A stretch of DNA of 64,000 bases, from positions 4,960,001 to 5,024,000 of the forward strand of contig NZ_JAMOAO010000001.1 in the NCBI RefSeq assembly GCF_030555055.1. The letters are read 5' to 3'. Numbering within the stretch: position 1 is the first letter of the stretch; the number at the start of each line of letters is the position of its first letter. Shown piece by piece: positions 41,764 through 52,529 of the stretch. The position numbers and the translations under genes were made by a program. Origin of the DNA: Nocardiopsis sp. YSL2. Lineage in GTDB: Bacteria; Actinomycetota; Actinomycetes; Streptosporangiales; Streptosporangiaceae. The notes below the pieces were generated by a model. That model searched no databases. It was not told the DNA's origin and worked only from the letters and a program-made list of their open reading frames with translations.

Positions 41764-44316
41764 ATGACCACGTCCAACAGCGAGTCCGCGAACCCGGCCC
41801 ACATGCCGTCGATGAAGGCGGTCCTGATGGCCGGGGGCGAGGGCACCCGGCTCCGGCCCATGACCGCCAACCAGCCCAAACCCCTGCTGCCGGTGGTCAA
41901 CAAGCCCATCATGGAGCACGTGCTGCTCCTGCTGCGCAAGCACGGTTTCACCGAGACGGTCGTGACCGTCCAGTTCCTGGCCACCCTCATCCGCAACTAC
42001 TTCGGAGACGGCGAGGAGTTGGGCATGAAGCTCGACTACGTCGCCGAGGAGGTCCCCCTGGGGACCGCGGGCAGCGTCAAGAACGCCGAGGAGTACCTGC
42101 GCGGCGAACCGTTCCTCGTCATCTCCGGGGACGCGCTGACCGACATCGACCTGACCGACATGGTCCGCTTCCACAAGGAGAGCGGCGCCAAGGTCACCAT
42201 CGCCCTCAAGCGGGTGCCCAACCCGCTGGAGTTCGGCATCATCATCGTCGACGAACAGGGCCGGATCCAGCGGTTCCTGGAGAAACCGACGTGGGGCCAG
42301 GTCTTCTCCGACACCGTCAACACCGGCATCTACATCATGGAGCCGGAGGTCCTCGAACGCGTGGCCCCGGGCGAGGTCGTCGACTGGTCCGGTGACGTCT
42401 TCCCCGAGCTCCTGGAGGAGGGCGAGCCCCTCTACGGCTACATCGCCGACGGCTACTGGGAGGACGTGGGCACCCACGAGAGCTACCTCAGCGCCCAGGC
42501 GGACGTGCTCTCGGGCAAGGTCGACGTCGAGATCGACGGCTTCGAGGTCTCCCCGGGCGTGTGGATCGGCGAGGGCGCCCGGGTCGACCCCAACGCCGTC
42601 CTCAAGGGTCCGCTCTACGTCGGCGACTACGCCAAGGTCGAGGCCGGAGCCGAACTGCGCGAGTACACCGTGGTGGGAAGCAACGCCGTGGTGCGCGCCG
42701 ACGCCTTCTGCCACCGCACGGTCCTGCACGACAACGTGTTCGTCGGGCGCGGCGCCAACCTCCGGGGCGCGGTCATCGGCAAGAACACCGACATCATGGC
42801 CGCGGTCCGCGTGGAGGAGGGCGCGGTCGTGGGCGAGGACTGCGTCATCGAGTCCGAGGCCTACGTGCACAACGACGTCAAGGTCTACCCCTTCAAGACC
42901 ATCGAGGCCGGCGCCGTCGTCAACGACAACGTCATCTGGGAGTCGCGCGGGCAGCGCTCGCTGTTCGGCCCCCGCGGCGTGTCCGGCCTGACCAACGTGG
43001 AGATCACGCCCGAACTGGCGGTGCGCCTGGCCAACGCCTTCGCCACGACCCTGAAGAAGGGTGCGATCGTCACGACCTCCCGCGACGTCTCCCGTGCGGC
43101 CCGTACGCTCAAGCGAGCGGTGATCAGCGCGCTGACGTCGGCCGCCATCGACGTGCGCGACCTGGAGGTGGTGCCGCTGCCCGTGGCGCGGTTCCACACC
43201 TCCCAGAGCGGGGTCAGCGGGGGCGTCGCGCTGCGGACCACCCCTGGGGACCCGGAGTCGGTGGACATCCTGTTCCTGGACGACAGGGGCGCCGACCTGT
43301 CCCCGGGCGCCCAGCGCAAGCTCGACCGGGTCTTCTCCCGTGCGGAGTACCGCCGCGCCTTCCCCGGCGAGATCGCCGAGCTCACCCAGCCCTCGCGCGT
43401 GGTGGAGAACTACACCGGCGAACTGTTGTCGTCGGTCGACGCCTCCGGGGTGGCCGAGGCCGAGCTCAAGGTGGTGATCGACTGCGCGGGCGGTACCAGC
43501 TCGCTGATCCTGCCCTCGCTGCTGGGGCGCATCGGCGTCGATGTGCTCACCGTCAACAACCGCCTCGACGAGGTCTCGCCCACCGACACCGTCGCCAAGA
43601 AGATGCGCGACCTGGAGCGGCTGGGCGAGCTCGTGTCGAGTTCGCGGGCGGACTTCGGGGTGCGGTTCGACCCCGTGGCCGAGCGGCTCGCGATCGTGGA
43701 CGAGAACGGTGAGCTGGTCGACGACGACCGCGCCCTGCTCGTGGTGCTGGACCTGGTCGCGGCCGAGCGGGGCGGCGGCCGGGTGGCGCTGCCGGTGACC
43801 ACCACCCGGGTCGCCGAGACCGTCGCCCGGTCGCACGGTGTGGATGTGCACTGGACGGCCACGGCCACGGACGAACTCACCAAGGCCGTGCAGGGAGGCG
43901 CCGAGGACGTCATCTTCGCCGCCGACGGTCGAGGCGGTTTCGTTCTGCCGGAGTTCAGCCCCACCAGCGACGGCATCGCCGCCTTCGTGCGGTTGCTGGG
44001 ACTGGTGGCCCGGACCCGTCGGTCGCTGAGCCAGATCGACCGGGCCATCCCGCGGGCGCACCTGCTGCGCCGTTCCGTCCCGACCCCCTGGGCGGTCAAG
44101 GGCAGCGTCATGCGCGCCGTGGTCGAGGCGGCGGGCGACCGCGAGCTGGACACCACGGACGGCGTGCGGGTGCTGGAGGCCGACGGCGGATGGGCGCTGG
44201 TCCTGCCCGACACCTCCGAGGCCGTCACGCATCTTTGGGCCGAAGGTCCTGACTCCGACACGGCCCAGCGGCTGCTGGACGAGTGGGCCGCGGTCGTGGA
44301 ACGCGCGGAGGGATAG
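41764..44316 (+). CDS. Mannose-1-phosphate guanylyltransferase-like protein with PMM-like C-terminal domain
   Basis: An 850-residue protein in three parts. Residues about 17-260 are a nucleotidyltransferase (MKAVLMAGGEGTRLRPMTANQPKPLLPVVNKPI, GDALTDID). Residues about 270-410 are a left-handed beta-helix (VWIGEGARVDPNAVLKGPLYVGD...). From about 410 to the end it is a phosphoglucomutase/phosphomannomutase-like region. In that last part the active-site TASHNP motif reads RTTPGDPESVDILFLDDRG near residues 488-506, so the catalytic Ser, His and Asn are missing and the domain is probably regulatory. It should make GDP-mannose or a similar nucleotide sugar. GGAGG lies about ten bases before ATG 41764; ATG 41803 is an alternative that begins directly at the conserved fold. 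Confidence 0.88.
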   Translation: MTTSNSESANPAHMPSMKAVLMAGGEGTRLRPMTANQPKPLLPVVNKPIMEHVLLLLRKHGFTETVVTVQFLATLIRNYFGDGEELGMKLDYVAEEVPLGTAGSVKNAEEYLRGEPFLVISGDALTDIDLTDMVRFHKESGAKVTIALKRVPNPLEFGIIIVDEQGRIQRFLEKPTWGQVFSDTVNTGIYIMEPEVLERVAPGEVVDWSGDVFPELLEEGEPLYGYIADGYWEDVGTHESYLSAQADVLSGKVDVEIDGFEVSPGVWIGEGARVDPNAVLKGPLYVGDYAKVEAGAELREYTVVGSNAVVRADAFCHRTVLHDNVFVGRGANLRGAVIGKNTDIMAAVRVEEGAVVGEDCVIESEAYVHNDVKVYPFKTIEAGAVVNDNVIWESRGQRSLFGPRGVSGLTNVEITPELAVRLANAFATTLKKGAIVTTSRDVSRAARTLKRAVISALTSAAIDVRDLEVVPLPVARFHTSQSGVSGGVALRTTPGDPESVDILFLDDRGADLSPGAQRKLDRVFSRAEYRRAFPGEIAELTQPSRVVENYTGELLSSVDASGVAEAELKVVIDCAGGTSSLILPSLLGRIGVDVLTVNNRLDEVSPTDTVAKKMRDLERLGELVSSSRADFGVRFDPVAERLAIVDENGELVDDDRALLVVLDLVAAERGGGRVALPVTTTRVAETVARSHGVDVHWTATATDELTKAVQGGAEDVIFAADGRGGFVLPEFSPTSDGIAAFVRLLGLVARTRRSLSQIDRAIPRAHLLRRSVPTPWAVKGSVMRAVVEAAGDRELDTTDGVRVLEADGGWALVLPDTSEAVTHLWAEGPDSDTAQRLLDEWAAVVERAEG

Positions 44317-44323
44317 GCGCGTG

Positions 44324-44360
44324 CGCGCGGGTGCGGACGCGGGACGTCCGCACCCGCGCG
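44324..44360. terminator. Strong hairpin terminator after the nucleotidyltransferase gene
   Basis: A perfect 15-bp stem, arms 44324-44338 and 44346-44360, loop GCGGGAC, followed by TTGTGTGT. It starts eight bases after the stop codon. Confidence 0.85.
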
Positions 44361-44924
44361 TTGTGTGTCGCCACCATGGCGCGGAGTAGCCGACACGAAG
44401 GTCCGTCTCCGGCTAAACTCGACATATCAGCAGGTCGTCGCGGTGCCGTGAAGTTCCTGCGAATTCGTTGCGGATCGGGGAGAACCAAACGGCCGTCCAG
44501 CGCATCAGCATCAGGACAGGTGTCCATCTCATCCGAGATCGGCCACAGGCGGATGCGGTGCCCCGGGTGCCGTGTCGGCCGGACCGGGCCGCGGGGGTGT
44601 CCAGGGCCTTCTGCGGCAGGCCGAGGAGGAGCGAATCCCTTCCTGGACAGGGATATGGTTTAAAGTCGAGTGTTCCCCGGCGTCCGAGTCGCCGTCTGGG
44701 GCGGGTATCCCGGCAGCGGCGGACGCCCCGACCCGGGTGAGAAGGAGCGCAACTGGGGGGAAGAGACCTAGCGACCGACCGTGAGGCGTCCCGTCGCCGT
44801 GACTGGGCACCGTCTCACCACGCTCCGGGCGGTGTGTGGGCCGAGGGCCCGCGCGGTGCCCGCGACGTGCCACCGATCAGCCGAATCAAGCACCGCCCCG
44901 TGCGGTAGGAGGCCGAGCCGACCT
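44361..44924. other. 564-base region upstream of garA, no gene seen
   Basis: A short frame at 44553-44663 (36 codons with a CPGC pair) and one at 44572-44784 (70 codons) are possible but unsupported. AT-rich patches at about 44400-44500 and 44655-44670 (ATATGGTTTAAAGT) are likely promoter material for garA. In Mycobacterium gcvH lies before garA; nothing resembling GcvH is found here. Confidence 0.45.
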
Positions 44925-45467
44925 ATGTCGAGCGTTTACTGCACGCAGTGCGGTCACGCCGTTGCGGATGATGCCCGTTTCTGCTCCCACTGCGGGACTC
45001 CCGTCCGCAGGCCAGAACAGCAGAGCCCACAGCCCAGTGCGGGTGGGGACGCCGCAGGCGATGTCACGTCCACCATTTCCATCTCGGGCATCCAGGCCCT
45101 GGAGGAAGAGGACTCCGGCGACGAGCTCAGTGGTGATGATCCCGCCAACGCCGACGCCCTTCCCTCGGGCACAGCGCTCCTGGTGGTCCGGCGCGGCCCG
45201 AACGCCGGCAGCCGGTTCCTCCTGGACAGCGACGTCACCACCGCCGGGCGCCACCCCAACAGCGACATCTTCCTCGACGACGTCACCGTCTCCCGGCGCC
45301 ACGTGGAGTTCTTCCGCCGCGGCAACGGCTTCGGTGTCCGGGACGTGGGCAGCCTCAACGGCACCTACGTCAACCGCGAGCCGGTCGACGAGGCCGAACT
45401 CGGCGGCGGGGACGAGATCCAGATCGGAAAGTTCCGTATGGTCCTGCTGACCAAGCCGCGCCGCTGA
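44925..45467 (+). CDS. garA: GarA/OdhI-like FHA domain protein with N-terminal zinc ribbon
   Basis: A 180-residue regulator. Residues 1-25 are a zinc ribbon (YCTQCGHAVADDARFCSHCG). At residues about 46-52 the VTSTISI segment matches the Thr pair that Ser/Thr kinases (PknB, PknG) phosphorylate in GarA. The FHA domain spans about 87-172 (TTAGRHPNSDIFLDDVTVSRRHVEF, VRDVGSLNGTYVN). GarA binds and inhibits 2-oxoglutarate dehydrogenase and glutamate dehydrogenase unless phosphorylated. Relative to mycobacterial GarA the zinc ribbon is an addition common to other actinobacteria. AGGAGG lies 13 bases before the ATG. Confidence 0.9.
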   Translation: MSSVYCTQCGHAVADDARFCSHCGTPVRRPEQQSPQPSAGGDAAGDVTSTISISGIQALEEEDSGDELSGDDPANADALPSGTALLVVRRGPNAGSRFLLDSDVTTAGRHPNSDIFLDDVTVSRRHVEFFRRGNGFGVRDVGSLNGTYVNREPVDEAELGGGDEIQIGKFRMVLLTKPRR

Positions 45468-45787
45468 GGCGCTGCCGGGCACGGGCGGGAGGTCGGGCGG
45501 GAACCGCCTCCTCCCGCCGCAGGGGCCCCGCGGGCGGACGGGGAGGGGCTCCATGACGGGTCCGGGGAACTGGGGCCGTAGGCTCTCCGTTGAGGGTGGT
45601 AGCCCCGCTCCGGGCGAAGAGCCCCGCGGGGCGCTGGCGGGCGACGGGAGGGGCGGGAAGGTTTGCGGCCCCCCGCCTCCGGAGAGCTTTGTATCGAAGG
45701 GTGCCGATTTCGCCCTCGGGTCCTGATCCAACGGGGGAGCAGGGACGAGCGCCCATCCGGCATGACGACTCGTGGGACGGAGCCGCT
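45468..45787. other. 320-base gap between garA and the DUF151 gene
   Basis: GGCGGGAGG (45484-45492) and CCTCCCGCC (45510-45518) can form a terminator-like stem after garA. No open frame resembles the MerR regulator FtsR (Rv1828) that occupies this place in Mycobacterium. An AT-richer patch at about 45685-45710 may hold the promoter of the next gene. Confidence 0.5.
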
Positions 45788-46261
45788 GTGAAGCACATGG
45801 AGGTCGTCGGCGTCCGGGTTGAGATGCCCTCGAACCAGCCGATTGTCCTGCTCAAGGAATCCGATGGGGACCGCTACCTGCCGATCTGGATCGGCGGTGT
45901 GGAGGCGACCGCGATCGCCCTGGCGCAGCAGGGCGTCGCACCCGCCAGGCCCCTCACGCACGACCTGTTCCGGGATGTGCTCGACGCCCTCGACACCGGG
46001 CTCAAGACGGTGAACATCACCGGGCTCAGTGACGGCATCTTCTACGCGGAACTGGTCTTCAGCAACGGTGTGGAGGTCAGCGCTCGTCCCTCGGACTCCA
46101 TCGCTCTGGCGCTGCGCACAGGCACGCCGATCTACGCGCACGAGGACGTGATCGAAGAGGCCGGCATGCCGATACCGGACGAGCAGGAAGACCAGGTGGA
46201 GGCGTTCCGGGAGTTCCTGGACAACATCTCGCCCGAGGACTTCGGCCGACGGACGGAGTAG
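45788..46261 (+). CDS. Bifunctional nuclease family protein (DUF151)
   Basis: A 157-residue DUF151 protein. The conserved blocks VVLLKESDGDRYLPIWIGGVEATAIALAQQG (seen here as IVLLKESDGDRYLPIWIGG), RPLTHDLFRDVLDALD and ARPSDSIALALRTGTPIYAHEDVIEEAG are all visible. Plant and bacterial relatives cleave RNA and DNA, and the mycobacterial orthologue is Rv1829. GGAG six bases before the GTG supports the start. It lies in the conserved garA-DUF151-MerR-gcvP neighbourhood. Confidence 0.92.
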   Translation: MKHMEVVGVRVEMPSNQPIVLLKESDGDRYLPIWIGGVEATAIALAQQGVAPARPLTHDLFRDVLDALDTGLKTVNITGLSDGIFYAELVFSNGVEVSARPSDSIALALRTGTPIYAHEDVIEEAGMPIPDEQEDQVEAFREFLDNISPEDFGRRTE

Positions 46262-46265
46262 CGTC

Positions 46266-46294
46266 GAAGGGACCCGCCGACGGTGGGTCCCTTC
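46266..46294. terminator. Hairpin terminator after the DUF151 gene
   Basis: GAAGGGACCC (46266-46275) and GGGTCCCTTC (46285-46294) form a perfect 10-bp stem with a nine-base loop, five bases after the stop codon. Confidence 0.8.
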
Positions 46295-46603
46295 TGCGTG
46301 GTGCCAAGGGCACCACCGGGTATGACACGGCTGCGACCTGCGGCTTTGTCAAACGAGCCAGTGATAGATTGGGCGTGGGAAGTGACCGGAACGGTCAGGG
46401 CCGTATCCCGCCCGGGCGGGTGGGACTCTCCGGGTACCGCCGTGACGGTCCGTGCTTCGGGTACTTGGCGACGCGCCGGGGGCTGTCGTTGACCATGCCG
46501 GTCGGCCGTCCTACCGTCATTGCTGTGGGACCCATGGCGCACCCATTCCCCAAGTGGATATCCCCTGTCGACGCCGCCGTGGGACGAGAGGCCGGAGGTC
46601 GGC
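46295..46603. other. Upstream region of the MerR gene, no gene seen
   Basis: 309 bases. An AT-rich patch (46340-46372) contains TTGTCA and TAGATT, but only 13 bp apart, so they are not a normal pair. This is the likely promoter zone of the merR gene at 46604. No product is recognisable in any frame. Confidence 0.4.
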
Positions 46604-47191
46604 GTGGCGGTAGCGAGCGGCAAGCGGGAGCCACATGACAGGCGGTCCGCGCTGCGGCTAGCGGGGCAGCAGGGCCTGCTGTGCGAAGAGGACGTGGTGG
46701 CGCTGCCTATGGACGTCGGGTATCGGGGCCCAGCGGCGTGCACGGCCGCGGGGATCACCTATCGCCAACTCGACTACTGGGCCAGAACCGGCCTGGTGGA
46801 ACCGAGCGTGCATTCCGGTGCCCAGAACGCCCCCCTGTACAGCCTCCCCGACATCCTCTTGCTCAAGGTGGCCAAACGGCTGCTGGACACGGGCATCTCG
46901 CTCCAGCAGATCCGCAACGCGGTCGACCACCTGCGCGGACGCCCCGCCCCCGATCTGGCCCGCATCACCCTGATGAGCGACGGCGTGAGCGTCTACGAGT
47001 GCACCACGCCCGACGAGGTCGTCGACCTGATGCAGCGCGGCCAGGGCATGTTCGGCCTGGCCCTGGCCAACGTCTGGCGTGAGCTGGAGGAGGCCCTGGG
47101 CGTGGTCCCGGCCGAGGAGCGGGCCGACCTTCCCGCGCCCCAGCCCGTGGACGAACTGGCGCGGCGCCGGCGGGAACGCCGCACCGGCTGA
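46604..47191 (+). CDS. MerR family regulator (Rv1830-like)
   Basis: A 195-residue MerR protein. The winged helix is at about residues 42-90 (VGYRGPAACTAAGITYRQLDYWARTGLVEPSV, LYSLPDILLLKVAKRLLDTGISLQQIRNAVDHL). A C-terminal domain (MSDGVSVYECTTPDEVVDLMQRGQGMFGLALANVWRELE) probably senses a ligand. The orthologous mycobacterial gene, Rv1830, lies in the same order before gcvB. GGAGG five bases before the GTG sets the start; in-frame starts further upstream lack one. Confidence 0.9.
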   Translation: MAVASGKREPHDRRSALRLAGQQGLLCEEDVVALPMDVGYRGPAACTAAGITYRQLDYWARTGLVEPSVHSGAQNAPLYSLPDILLLKVAKRLLDTGISLQQIRNAVDHLRGRPAPDLARITLMSDGVSVYECTTPDEVVDLMQRGQGMFGLALANVWRELEEALGVVPAEERADLPAPQPVDELARRRRERRTG

Positions 47192-47357
47192 CCCGGGGCG
47201 GCGCGGGCCGCGCGGCGGGCCGGTGGGGCGACCGACACACCTGCCCTGACTCGGCGTGGCGCCTGGTGATCGAGTACGGTCGTAGGCACGGCAGGGACGA
47301 ATCCTGACATTCGCCTTGTCCGTGTGTACGTACAACTACGTCAACAGGCTGACAAGA

Positions 47358-47489
47358 CCACGCGGGAGAGACCCCGGCAGGGGCGCCGACGGGGCAATAC
47401 TCCCCAGTAACCTCTCAGGCACCAGGACCGCGTGGAAGAGGCCGCTCTGAAGCCCGGCACCGCCGTGCCCGGTGACAGAGGGGGAGACC
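47358..47489 (+). promoter_or_regulatory. Glycine riboswitch controlling gcvP
   Basis: The conserved glycine aptamer core is present in order: GGGAGAG (47364-47370), CGCCGACGGGGCAA (47384-47397) and CTCTCAGGC (47412-47420). P1 is CCACGCGG (47358-47365) with CCGCGTGG (47428-47435), eight perfect pairs. The second aptamer of the usual tandem is reduced to small hairpins and the typical tail GGTGACAGAGGGGGAGACC (47471-47489). It would sense glycine and switch on the glycine cleavage gene gcvP just downstream. TGTACGTACA (47325-47334), a perfect palindrome just upstream, may be part of the promoter. Confidence 0.93.
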
Positions 47490-47536
47490 GTGAGGAACAC
47501 TGCCGAGCATCTCGGCCCTGTCACCAGGAGGTCTCC
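47471..47536 (+). promoter_or_regulatory. Riboswitch expression platform around the gcvP ribosome-binding site
   Basis: GGTGACAG (47471-47478) is perfectly complementary to CTGTCACC (47518-47525), which ends right before the ribosome-binding site AGGAGG (47526-47531). GGAGACC (47483-47489) is perfectly complementary to GGTCTCC (47530-47536), which overlaps the last bases of that site and touches the GTG start. The two pairings cross and cannot coexist as simple helices. A small hairpin GCCGAG/CTCGGC (47502-47516) lies between. Translational control is inferred. Confidence 0.65.
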
Positions 47537-50431
<2,895 letters not shown>

Positions 50432-50443
50432 GTCGTGCGTGAC

Positions 50444-50470
50444 GGGGGCGCCGACTCGGTCGGCGCCCCC
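50444..50470. terminator. Hairpin terminator after gcvP
   Basis: A perfect 12-bp stem, arms 50444-50455 and 50459-50470, loop TCG, followed by TCTTGT, 12 bases after the stop codon. Confidence 0.88.
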
Positions 50471-50667
50471 TCTTGTCCGATTTGTGAATCTACATCGTCA
50501 AGGTCGCGCTTGTCTTCGTTCGAGGCGGAAGGGAGGGGCTTCGCCCGGACGAGAGGGGACCTCCCGGGCGGGCGCGGATCGACACCCGGAGGGCGGGCCG
50601 CCCTCCGGCGCGGGGCCGCGGGTTAGAGTGGCGGCGACGCCCTCCACGACCCCTGGAAAGCGGACCC

Positions 50668-51924
50668 ATGACCACGACGTCCGGACGTGCCGCACGCTCT
50701 GGCCCCGCCGAAGCCCCCGAGGCGACCGATCCCGAGGACGCGCCGGAGCAGGAGGTGCCGTCCGGTCTCGACGCGGCGGCGCTGTGCGACCAGGCCCAGG
50801 ACCTCGCAGAGAACGGCCACCTCAAACGCTCCGCCAAGCTCTACGAGCAGGCCGTGGCGGCCAACCCCCATCCCGCCGTGCAGGCCCGCGCGCTGCTCGG
50901 ACTGGCGGTGGTCCAGGACCGGCGGGGCGACGCGCCGGCGTCCCGCGCCGCCGCACGCCGGGCCCTGGCCACCGGGGACTCCCGCTACGCCCCGCGCGCC
51001 GCCTACCACCTGGCCCTCTCCCTGGAGCAGGACGGGGAACCCGCCGAGGCCGCACGCGTGTGGGAACGCCTGCTGGACCTGGGTGGGCCGGGCTACGCCG
51101 CCATCGCCCGCTACGGTCTGGCCAGGGCCGCCGAGGCACGCGGCGACTCCGCCGGGGCCCAGGAGGACTGGGAGCGCGCGCTCACCCTGCCGTCCGGTCC
51201 GGAGCCGATCAGCCGCCTGCACGCCGAGACCGTCGTGGAGGCCTCGCGCGATCTCGCCGGGCGTCTGCTGGAGCGGGGGATGCCCGGTGCCGCGGCCGCC
51301 GCCGTCGAACGCGGGCTCGCGGTCGCCGACGACCCGGGCCTGCGCCTGCTGCGGGCCGCGGCCCACCTCGAGCACGCCATCGGCGATCTCGGTGCGGTCG
51401 TGGAGCCGTCCGGACACGACCGGGAGGGGCCCGCCGCGGAACCGGGGGTCTCCGGGGCCGCTGTGGAACTCCTGGCCGGGCTCCTGGCCCTGCGGGGCGA
51501 GCCCGAGGCCGCCGAACGCGCATGGCAGGCCGGCCTGGCGGACCGGGACCCGGAGACCGCGGACGCCGTGCGCCGGCGGCTGCGCCGCGCCATCGCGCCG
51601 CCTGCGGAGGAGGACGAAGGGTCCGAGGAGGCGGCCGAGCCGTGGTGGGACCGCTATCTGGAGGAGGCGGTCGCCACGTCGAGCGCGCCCGTCCTGGCGG
51701 GGGAGCTGTTCGCGGTCGTCACACAGATGCACGCGCTGCTGGCGGTGCCGGTGGCGGAGGGCGAGTCCCGTCCGGCCGTGCTGCGCGCGGCCATGGAAGA
51801 GGCCCTGCGCACGCCGAGCCAACTCGTGTGGGGCGCGGACGTGCACGCCGACTTCCGGCGGCGCCTGCGCGCGGCGATGGGCGGGGAGGACGTGCTGCCG
51901 GACGGCTGGCCCGAGCAGGGCTGA
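50668..51924 (+). CDS. TPR-repeat protein of unknown function
   Basis: A 418-residue cytoplasmic protein. After an acidic N-terminal tail of about 35 residues it has tetratricopeptide-like helix pairs: ALCDQAQDLAENGHLKRSAKLYEQAVAANPHPAVQARALLGLAVVQDRRGD, PRAAYHLALSLEQDGEPAEAARVWERLLDL and ARYGLARAAEARGDSAGAQEDWERALTLP. The C-terminal third (from about 320) is helical but not TPR. It is probably a scaffold; no partner can be named. It has its own terminator and no operon neighbours. Confidence 0.82.
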   Translation: MTTTSGRAARSGPAEAPEATDPEDAPEQEVPSGLDAAALCDQAQDLAENGHLKRSAKLYEQAVAANPHPAVQARALLGLAVVQDRRGDAPASRAAARRALATGDSRYAPRAAYHLALSLEQDGEPAEAARVWERLLDLGGPGYAAIARYGLARAAEARGDSAGAQEDWERALTLPSGPEPISRLHAETVVEASRDLAGRLLERGMPGAAAAAVERGLAVADDPGLRLLRAAAHLEHAIGDLGAVVEPSGHDREGPAAEPGVSGAAVELLAGLLALRGEPEAAERAWQAGLADRDPETADAVRRRLRRAIAPPAEEDEGSEEAAEPWWDRYLEEAVATSSAPVLAGELFAVVTQMHALLAVPVAEGESRPAVLRAAMEEALRTPSQLVWGADVHADFRRRLRAAMGGEDVLPDGWPEQG

Positions 51925-51957
51925 GCGGGCGGCCCCCTTGGGGCGGGCCGCTCAGCG

Positions 51958-51994
51958 GGGCGACGCCCGGGTCGGCACGGCCCGGGCGTCGCCC
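51958..51994. terminator. Hairpin terminator after the TPR gene
   Basis: A perfect 14-bp stem, arms 51958-51971 and 51981-51994, with a nine-base loop, 34 bases after the stop codon. It also faces the convergent DUF5999 gene. Confidence 0.75.
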
Positions 51995-52161
51995 GTCGCC
52001 CGCCATCGCGTCGGCGGGTGCTTCGGGAGGGTGGGGACGCCACCGTCCCGCCGTCCGCCGCCGCCCTGAACGGCGCCGCCGGCGCGGGGCCCCGTTGTGC
52101 GGGGGCCTCCGGATCCGGCCCGTGGGGGGCGGTGTACACCGCTGGTGGGCCGAGGAGCCCT

Positions 52162-52350
52162 TCAGGCCGCCACGTGCGGCCGGTGCGGGGCGACAACCGC
52201 CCCGTCGGGGAGAAGCTCGCCGGTGTCGTCGAATAGGACGACGCCGTTGCAGAGCAGGCTCCATCCCTGTTCGGGGTGGCTGGAGACGACGCGCGCGGCT
52301 TCGCGGTCGGTGTCCTCGAAGGACGGACAGGGAGGTTCGTGGCTACACAT
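52162..52350 (-). CDS. DUF5999 family small protein
   Basis: Sixty-two residues. The family pattern is clear: MCSHEPPCPS, then DREAARVVSSHPEQGWSLLCNGVVLFDDTGELLPDG. Four residues (two Cys and two His in the first nine residues, plus Cys34) could hold a metal. Members are widespread in actinomycetes and are without known function. AAAGG on its strand, seven bases before the ATG at 52350, supports this start over the longer frame. Confidence 0.85.
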   Translation of the reverse strand: MCSHEPPCPSFEDTDREAARVVSSHPEQGWSLLCNGVVLFDDTGELLPDGAVVAPHRPHVAA

Positions 52351-52529
52351 GGGATGGCCTTTCTTCCGTGCTCGACACTGAGCTGAGGCCAAGAGTAGTG
52401 GCTCATTTCACATGCTGCTGCGGTTTGAGCCGGATCTGGTGGCCTCACCGTCGTCGTTCGCTCTCAACCAGTGAGATACGCCCTGGCCGGGGTTGGTTCG
52501 CTCCGGTTCCGAGCCGGTGGAAAAAGGAC

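Noticed and set aside
40453..44232. Minus-strand open frame of 1259 codons
   Set aside because: It lies antisense to three well-supported genes, has no family motif and is rich in Gly, Val, Arg and His as expected from the complement of GC3-rich genes.
44572..44784. 70-codon frame upstream of garA
   Set aside because: No ribosome-binding site and no conserved motif; may only be promoter DNA.
46346..46370. TTGTCA and TAGATT as a promoter pair
   Set aside because: The spacing is 13 bp, too short for a standard promoter, so it is not listed as one.
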